Assembly (NCBI GenBank): GCA_043101635.1
Contig: JBICIE010000191.1
Coordinates: 1-19,941 of the forward strand
Source of the DNA: CAYMJK01 sp043101635
GTDB lineage: Bacteria > Planctomycetota > Phycisphaerae > Phycisphaerales > UBA1924
Length of the DNA stretch: 19,941 bases
Direction: 5' to 3'
Position numbers and translations under genes: made by a program. This document shows positions 14,994-19,941 of this stretch, in pieces. Within the stretch, counting starts at the first letter, position 1; each line of letters starts with the position of its first letter. The notes under the pieces are model-generated. The model saw only the letters and a program-made list of their open reading frames with translations, had not been told where the DNA came from and did not search any database.

Positions 14994-15015
14994 GGTTTCA
15001 GAATCTCGTGAAACC
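14994..15015 (+). promoter_or_regulatory. Perfect inverted repeat in the ispA-dxs gap
   Basis: GGTTTCA (14994-15000) and TGAAACC (15009-15015) form a 7-bp perfect inverted repeat with an 8-nt spacer, 85 nt before the dxs start. It stands out because it is AT-richer than its surroundings. A TACAGT hexamer (14988-14993) directly precedes it and could be a -10, although no good -35 is seen. Operator or leader hairpin is plausible. Otherwise the 193-nt gap holds nothing I can identify. Confidence 0.45.
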
Positions 15016-15099
15016 TGATCCTCGAAGGCCACTCCAGGGTGGCAGGTTCGTGTCGTTACGAGCCCCTCAGGGCCGGCAGGCAGGTCGAAAAGGCAGCAG

Positions 15100-17262
15100 A
15101 TGGGCATTCTCGAGACGCTGACTTCCCCTTCCGACCTGCGGGCCCTCCCGGTCGACCGCCTCGGCGCCCTGGCGGCCGAGATCAGGCAGGCGATCTGCGA
15201 GCAGGTTTCCCGGACGGGCGGTCACCTGGCGCCGAACCTCGGCGTGGTGGAACTGACCATTGCGCTGCATTACGTGTTCGACTTTGCCCACGACCGGCTG
15301 CTGTTCGATGTCGGCCATCAGTGCTACCCGCACAAGCTGCTGACGGGACGCTACCCGCTGCTGGGCAAGCTGCGCCAGCGGGACGGGATGGCGGGCTTTC
15401 CCGAGCCGGCGGAGTCCCCCTATGACCTGTTCCGGGTCGGGCATGCGGGCACCGGGATCTCTACGGCGGTTGGCATGGCCCGCGGCGATGCGCTGCGCGG
15501 TGAGGCCTACCACTCGAAGAGCAACCCGGATGGGCGACGCGTGGTGACGCTGATCGGCGACGCCTCGATCGTCAACGGCGTGGCGATGGAAGGGCTCAAC
15601 GGCGCCGGCACGCTCAAGCGGCAGTTCCTCGTCGTGCTCAACGACAACGGGATGAGCATCTCGCGCCCGCAGGGCGCGCTGGCGCAGTACTTCGACCGCG
15701 TCCGCCTGAGCCACACCTATACCGACTTCAAGAAGTCGGCCCGGCAGGTGCTCGACCATGTGCCCGGCGGCGCCCTGATGACCGAGGCCTACCACCGCGC
15801 CGCCGAGGCGACCAAGGCGTGGGTCAAGGACGATCAGGACGACTGGTTCGAGAAGTTCGGGCTTGTCACGGTCGGCCCGATCGACGGGCATGACTTGCCG
15901 TCGCTGATCGAGTTCCTCGCCGAGGCCGCTGAGATGGATCGGCCCACGGTGCTGCACGTCAAGACCATCAAGGGCAAGGGCTACCCGTTCGCCGAGGGCA
16001 ACGCCACGGCGTTCCACTCTCCCAAGCCGTTCGCGGCGGCCGATGGCTCGGATCTCACCGGCGCCGGCTGCCGGGTCGAGATCAGGACGGGCGGTCGCTC
16101 GTTCACCAGCGCCTTCGGGGAAGCCCTGGTCGACATGATGCAGCGCGATCCGGCGATCGTGGCGTGCACGGCCGCCATGCCCGACGGCACGGGGCTGAGC
16201 GGAGCGCTTGAGCGGTTCCCCGAGCGGGCCTGGGACACGGGCATCTGCGAGTCGCACGCGATGGACATGATGGCCGGTCTGGCCAAGACTGGCTACAAGC
16301 CGTTCTTCGCTGTGTACTGCACGTTCCTGCAGCGTGCGTTCGATCAGGCGTTTCAGGAAGTCGCTCTGCAGGGGCTGCCGGTTCGCCTGTGCCTGGACCG
16401 GGCCGGGCTGGTCGGCGGCGACGGGGCCGTGCACCACGGCTTCTGCGATGTCGCGCTGCTGCGCACGTTGCCGGGCGCAGCGCTGATGGCCGCGATGGAT
16501 GAGCCGTCGCTGAAGGCGGCGCTGGAGTTCATGCGCGGCTGCGAGGAGGGGCTCAGCGCGGTCCGCTATCCGCGCGATGATGTCAGCGACGCGATGTCCG
16601 CCGAGCCCTGCCCGCCGTTCGAACTGGGCCGGGCCCGGCTGCTGCGCCCGGCGGACGGTCCCGCCGATGTCGCGGTGCTGGCCTATGGCGTCTGCGCGGT
16701 GGCGGCTCTTGAGGCCGCCGAGGCGCTCGCCGGCGAGTACAGCGTCGCGGTCTACGACGCCCGGTTCGCCAAGCCGGTCGACGCCGCTCTGCTGCGCCAG
16801 TTGGCCCGGGACCGAACGCCGATCCTGACCGTCGAGGAGCACTCGGTCATCGGCGGCTTCGGCGCCGCGGTGCTCGAGGCGCTGCAGGAGATGGGCCTGC
16901 AGGCGACGGTGTCGCGCCTGGGAATGCCCGACGCGTGGATCGCCCAGGACAGCCGGCGCCGCCAGTTGGCCGAGGCGGGGCTGGATGCGTCCGGCATCGA
17001 GCGCGCCATCCGCGCGGGGGCCGACGGCGGACCCGCGCCGCGCCGGCGGAGTCGACCGCCGAGGCCCCGTACACAGGCTGATAATGGCGCTCAGCACGCT
17101 GCTTCTGGTGAATCGAGACAAGGCCGAGGCCCGCCAGGCCGCGCCGGCGGTGCGGGCGCTCATCGAGCGCTTCGGATCGCTGCGGGCCGAGGCCGACGCC
17201 GAACTGGCCGAGGAGCCGGAGGGCGATGGCGCGGCGGACCTGCTGGTCGTGCTCGGCGGTGA
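15100..17262 (+). CDS. dxs: 1-deoxy-D-xylulose-5-phosphate synthase, 3' end probably frameshifted
   Basis: The thiamine-diphosphate enzyme that joins pyruvate and glyceraldehyde 3-phosphate in the first MEP-pathway step. Visible: GGHLAPNLGVVELT (H42), DVGHQCYPHKLLTGR, the cofactor motif GDASIVNGVAMEGLN (G153-D154), LNDNGMSIS, the pyrimidine-domain GICESHAMDMMAGLA (E384) and DRAGLVGGDGAVHHG. The start ATG 15100 has AAAAGG with 6 nt spacing. Read as given, it is 720 residues. The family-like part ends near residue 645 (LDASGIERAIRAG) and the last 75 or so are Arg/Gly-rich and overlap nadK by 179 nt. In the -1 frame the end reads APAESTAEAPYTG and stops at TGA 17079-17081, touching the nadK start, so the natural 3' end is probably 17081. 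Confidence 0.93.
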   Translation: MGILETLTSPSDLRALPVDRLGALAAEIRQAICEQVSRTGGHLAPNLGVVELTIALHYVFDFAHDRLLFDVGHQCYPHKLLTGRYPLLGKLRQRDGMAGFPEPAESPYDLFRVGHAGTGISTAVGMARGDALRGEAYHSKSNPDGRRVVTLIGDASIVNGVAMEGLNGAGTLKRQFLVVLNDNGMSISRPQGALAQYFDRVRLSHTYTDFKKSARQVLDHVPGGALMTEAYHRAAEATKAWVKDDQDDWFEKFGLVTVGPIDGHDLPSLIEFLAEAAEMDRPTVLHVKTIKGKGYPFAEGNATAFHSPKPFAAADGSDLTGAGCRVEIRTGGRSFTSAFGEALVDMMQRDPAIVACTAAMPDGTGLSGALERFPERAWDTGICESHAMDMMAGLAKTGYKPFFAVYCTFLQRAFDQAFQEVALQGLPVRLCLDRAGLVGGDGAVHHGFCDVALLRTLPGAALMAAMDEPSLKAALEFMRGCEEGLSAVRYPRDDVSDAMSAEPCPPFELGRARLLRPADGPADVAVLAYGVCAVAALEAAEALAGEYSVAVYDARFAKPVDAALLRQLARDRTPILTVEEHSVIGGFGAAVLEALQEMGLQATVSRLGMPDAWIAQDSRRRQLAEAGLDASGIERAIRAGADGGPAPRRRSRPPRPRTQADNGAQHAASGESRQGRGPPGRAGGAGAHRALRIAAGRGRRRTGRGAGGRWRGGPAGRARR

Positions 17263-17953
17263 TGGGACGCTGCTGCTGCAGGCCCGGCGCTTCATCGACA
17301 GCGCAGCGCCGCTGCTGGGCGTCAACTTCGGCAAGCTCGGCTTCCTGGCGGAATTCGACATGCCGGCGCTGAAGAAGCATGCCGCCGCCCTGTTCGGCGC
17401 CGGACAGTTCCAGACGCGCGATGTCCTCGTGCTGGATGTCGAGGTGCGGCGCGACGGCGCGGTCATCGAGCAGGATGTCGCGATCAACGAGCTGGTCGTC
17501 GCGGCCGGCCCGCCCTTTCGCATGATCGAACTGGCGCTGGATGTCGATGGACAGCGCGGGCCGCGCGTCGGCGGCGATGGGCTGCTGGTCGCGACCCCGA
17601 CGGGCTCGACGGCGCACAACGCCTCCGCGGGCGGGCCGATCCTGGAGCCAAGCTGCAACGCCATCGTGGTGACGCCGCTTGCGGCCCAGTCGCTGTCGTT
17701 CCGGCCGATTGTCGTTGATGGCAGTTCGGAGGTGCGGATCGAGGCTGTGCGCGTCAACGAAGAGGACCGCGCGGGAACCACGCTCGTGCTCGATGGCCAG
17801 CGCCGCACCCGGCTTCTCGCCGGAGATGTCGTGACGGCCCGCCGGCGCGGCAGCGCTGTCCGGTTTGTGCGCAACCCGGAGGTCGACTACTGGTCGACGC
17901 TGATCGGCAAGATGCGCTGGGCCGAGTCGCCACGCCTGCGGACACAACCCTGA
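17084..17953 (+). CDS. nadK: NAD kinase
   Basis: Phosphorylates NAD to NADP with ATP; cytoplasmic. The 289-residue product carries the family marks: LLVVLGGDGTLLLQARR (G58-G-D60-G-T, with the catalytic Asp), NFGKLGFLAEF, and GDGLLVATPTGSTAHNASAG followed by ITPL-like VVTPLAAQSLSFRPIV. The start is ATG 17084 within TGATAATG, directly on the stop expected for dxs once its frame is repaired. No strong ribosome-binding site is seen, which fits translational coupling to dxs. An upstream in-frame extension to 16985 would be Arg/Pro-rich and is not supported. Confidence 0.95.
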   Translation: MALSTLLLVNRDKAEARQAAPAVRALIERFGSLRAEADAELAEEPEGDGAADLLVVLGGDGTLLLQARRFIDSAAPLLGVNFGKLGFLAEFDMPALKKHAAALFGAGQFQTRDVLVLDVEVRRDGAVIEQDVAINELVVAAGPPFRMIELALDVDGQRGPRVGGDGLLVATPTGSTAHNASAGGPILEPSCNAIVVTPLAAQSLSFRPIVVDGSSEVRIEAVRVNEEDRAGTTLVLDGQRRTRLLAGDVVTARRRGSAVRFVRNPEVDYWSTLIGKMRWAESPRLRTQP

Positions 17954-17985
17954 CAGGAGCGGATTGCGCTTGTAAAACTCGCTCT

Positions 17986-18000
17986 GCCCCTTGACGGGGC
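17986..18000 (+). terminator. Weak hairpin after nadK
   Basis: GCCCC (17986-17990) and GGGGC (17996-18000) pair around TTGAC, 33 nt after the nadK stop. No T-run follows. The loop TTGAC could also be part of a -35 element (TTGACG 17991-17996) for the protease gene, but a good -10 was not found at the right distance. Confidence 0.25.
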
Positions 18001-18071
18001 CGCAACAATGGTGTGGACTTGATGAGGTCGGACGGGCTGGGGCCGGGCCGGCCTATCGGAGGGACCATGCC

Positions 18072-19941
18072 ATGCAGATTCGTACCGTTGCCATGGCGCT
18101 GGTGGCCGGCTCCTGCGCCGGCGCCGCCGCCGCCCAGAGCCTCCCGCCCGCCGAGCCGGATATCGGACCACCGGAGTCGCGGATTATCGCTCCCATGGAG
18201 ATGGACAGCCGCTGGGTGCAGCACGACGGGGTTGCTCCCGCCCCACAGGTTGTCTACGAGACGGTACTCACCGTTCCCGGGGCCGCCTATGTGCGGTTCT
18301 TCCTCGGTGAGGCGGTGCTGTCCGGCGATCTGGAACTCAGCCAGGGGAGCTTCATCCGGCTGACCAGTCTGTTTGACGGCGCTGAGCAAGTACTCAACGC
18401 CCGCAGCCTGCGCCACTGGAGCAATTCGACGGCGTATTTCCGCGGCGACTCCGTGCGTGTTGAACTCATTGCTCACCCGCGTACGGGTCCGTCTCGCGTC
18501 ACGATCGACAGAGCGATAGCCGGGCTCGGCTCGGTCTTCCTCGACACGATCTGCGGCCCGACCGACGACCGCCGTCCGACCATCGACCGGCGCACCGGCC
18601 GGTGGGACTGGGGCTGCACGATCTGGCTCTTCGACGACCGCAACCACATGCTCAACAGCGCCGGGCACTGCCGGCCGGATGGCGCCGACCTGGCGTGGTT
18701 CAACGTCCCGCTGGCGACTGCAAGCGGAATAACCGTTCCGCCCGCGCTGGAGGACCAGTACCCGGTCGATGGAACATCGGTCCAGAGCGAGGCCAGCGGC
18801 ATCGGCGCCGACTGGGCGTATATCGGCGTGCTGCCCAACTCGATCACCGGGCTGATGCCGGCGCAGGCCCAGGGCGAGTGGTTCACCCTCGCCGACGCCG
18901 TTCCGGCGGTGGCCGGGCAGGACATCCGCATCACCGGCCACGGCACGACCGACACGACCGTCCCACGCGAGTGGAACCGGGCCCTGAAGACGCACGCCGG
19001 TCCGTATGTGACCTTCAGCGGAACCTCGCTGGGATATCAGCCCGACACCAGTGGTGGCAACTCCGGCTCGGCGGTGCAGGATGAGTCGACCGGACTCGTG
19101 ATCGGCGTGCACACCCACGGCGGCTGCCGCAGCGACGGCACGGGCAACAACTGGGGCACCGCAATCGATCGCCCCGGTTGGCAGAACGCCCACGCGGCGC
19201 CGCGCGGAACCGCGGGCTACGGCAGGGCGCCGGTCGCTCCGCCGCTGTACGTGAGCAACGACGAGATCAACCTCTTCGGCACGCTGGATCGCGCCAGCGG
19301 CGCCTTCGGCAGCGTCGGCTACACGCCGCCGGACATGCGTGGCCTGGCGTGGGCGGCGGATGCAGGGCGACTGATCGGCGTCGACGGCGGCGGGAAGCTT
19401 TGGGAGATCGACCCGGCCAGCGGCGCGTCGCTGGATGTGGCCACGATCACCGGCGCCGGCCTGATCAACGGTCTGGCCTTCGACAACGCCACTGGAACGC
19501 TGTACGGAATCTCGGCGCTGAGCGGGCAGATCTACCGAATCGATCGCGGCAGCGGGGCGGCGACTGCGATTGGATCGCCCCTCGGCGGCAGCATGTCGGG
19601 CCTTGCGTTCAACGATGACGATCGCATGCTGTACGCGACCAACGACGGACCCGGGGCCACTCAGTTGATGCGCATCAACCCGGCGACCGGCGCCGGCGAG
19701 GTCGTCGGCAGCCTGGGCCTCGGCGCCAGCGACTGCGACGGGCTTGCGTACTGCGCTGACGACGGGATGCTCTATACGCTCGACGACGCGACGGACACGC
19801 TGTACCGGGTGAATCCGGCGACCGGCGCCGGCGTCGCCATCGGTTCGACTGGCTCGCCGTTCGATGTCGACTTCGGGCTCGCGTGCGTGACAGAAACCTG
19901 CCGCGTCGATCTCAACGGCGACGGGCTGCTGGACATCTTCG
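18072..19941 (+). CDS. Exported trypsin-like serine protease with beta-propeller and GC-type dockerin start (partial)
   Basis: Open to the right edge; 623 codons are seen. The start ATG 18072 has GGAGGGA at 18058-18064 with 7 nt spacing. A signal peptide (MQIRTVAMALVAGSCAGAAA) predicts secretion. The protease part carries a catalytic triad in order: H199 in NSAGHC, D247 in ADWAYIG, and S331 in DTSGGNSGSAV, the GNSGS style of V8/glutamyl endopeptidase-like and other trypsin-fold enzymes. From about residue 395 there are repeated propeller-like blades ending in IYRIDRGSGAATAIG, LMRINPATGAGEVVG and LYRVNPATGAGVAIG. At C610 a CRVDLNGDGLLDIF segment begins, the Ca-binding-loop style of GC-type dockerins in planctomycetes, which is cut by the window. 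Substrate is not shown; secretion and anchoring to a matching receptor are inferences. Confidence 0.85.
   Translation, partial: MQIRTVAMALVAGSCAGAAAAQSLPPAEPDIGPPESRIIAPMEMDSRWVQHDGVAPAPQVVYETVLTVPGAAYVRFFLGEAVLSGDLELSQGSFIRLTSLFDGAEQVLNARSLRHWSNSTAYFRGDSVRVELIAHPRTGPSRVTIDRAIAGLGSVFLDTICGPTDDRRPTIDRRTGRWDWGCTIWLFDDRNHMLNSAGHCRPDGADLAWFNVPLATASGITVPPALEDQYPVDGTSVQSEASGIGADWAYIGVLPNSITGLMPAQAQGEWFTLADAVPAVAGQDIRITGHGTTDTTVPREWNRALKTHAGPYVTFSGTSLGYQPDTSGGNSGSAVQDESTGLVIGVHTHGGCRSDGTGNNWGTAIDRPGWQNAHAAPRGTAGYGRAPVAPPLYVSNDEINLFGTLDRASGAFGSVGYTPPDMRGLAWAADAGRLIGVDGGGKLWEIDPASGASLDVATITGAGLINGLAFDNATGTLYGISALSGQIYRIDRGSGAATAIGSPLGGSMSGLAFNDDDRMLYATNDGPGATQLMRINPATGAGEVVGSLGLGASDCDGLAYCADDGMLYTLDDATDTLYRVNPATGAGVAIGSTGSPFDVDFGLACVTETCRVDLNGDGLLDIF

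Noticed and set aside
15067..17874. A 935-codon open frame on the minus strand across dxs and nadK
   Set aside because: It is antisense to two certain genes, has Arg/Gly/His-rich low-complexity content and no recognisable domain; GC3 bias removes stops from this frame.
17754..19193. A 479-codon minus-strand open frame over the protease gene
   Set aside because: The plus strand holds a full catalytic triad and a good start; the antisense product has no family features.

Overview
This is a GC-rich, densely packed bacterial chromosome segment. It most likely comes from an uncultured planctomycete of the Phycisphaerae type. The pointers are a FlhF/FlhG/FliA flagellar block, a small membrane protein ending in a CPxCGYEL...CPECG zinc ribbon, a secreted protease carrying the start of a GC-type dockerin (CRVDLNGDGLLDIF) at the right edge, and Ala/Gly/Arg-rich proteins with strong GC3 bias. 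The lineage is inferred from protein style, not from an rRNA gene. No rRNA, tRNA, CRISPR array, insertion sequence or phage gene was recognised.

Left block (1-4600, + strand): flagellar assembly and transcription control. flhF and flhG overlap by ATGA, followed by a small two-helix membrane protein, then two adjacent FliA/WhiG-family sigma factors that are clear paralogues. Next (4660-6299, +) come folK (folate biosynthesis) and, overlapping it by GTGA, a secreted protein whose thioredoxin-like domain has lost its CXXC motif.

Middle block (6303-10327, - strand): a Xer tyrosine recombinase, a CsgG/LpoB-like lipoprotein, a TolB-like beta-propeller lipoprotein, and a small unknown protein. Strong inverted repeats lie between several of these. 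A + strand unknown gene (10433-11065) faces a - strand operon (13968-11072) that reads ExbB/TolQ-like protein, zinc-ribbon membrane protein (frameshifted), CNT nucleoside transporter, AAA_28/NadR-like P-loop protein.

Right block (13998-19941, +): ispA-type prenyl diphosphate synthase, dxs and nadK (isoprenoid precursor supply and NADP synthesis), then the first 623 codons of an exported trypsin-like protease with a beta-propeller and dockerin, running off the edge.

The observations most worth following are the tandem sigma-28 paralogues, two probable one-base frameshifts at or near G/C homopolymers (dxs 3' end and the zinc-ribbon gene), the transporter plus NadR-like kinase pair, the protease-propeller-dockerin architecture, and several perfect inverted repeats in gene leaders. 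I did not find a clearly new multi-gene system. Long antisense ORFs are explained as GC-bias shadows.
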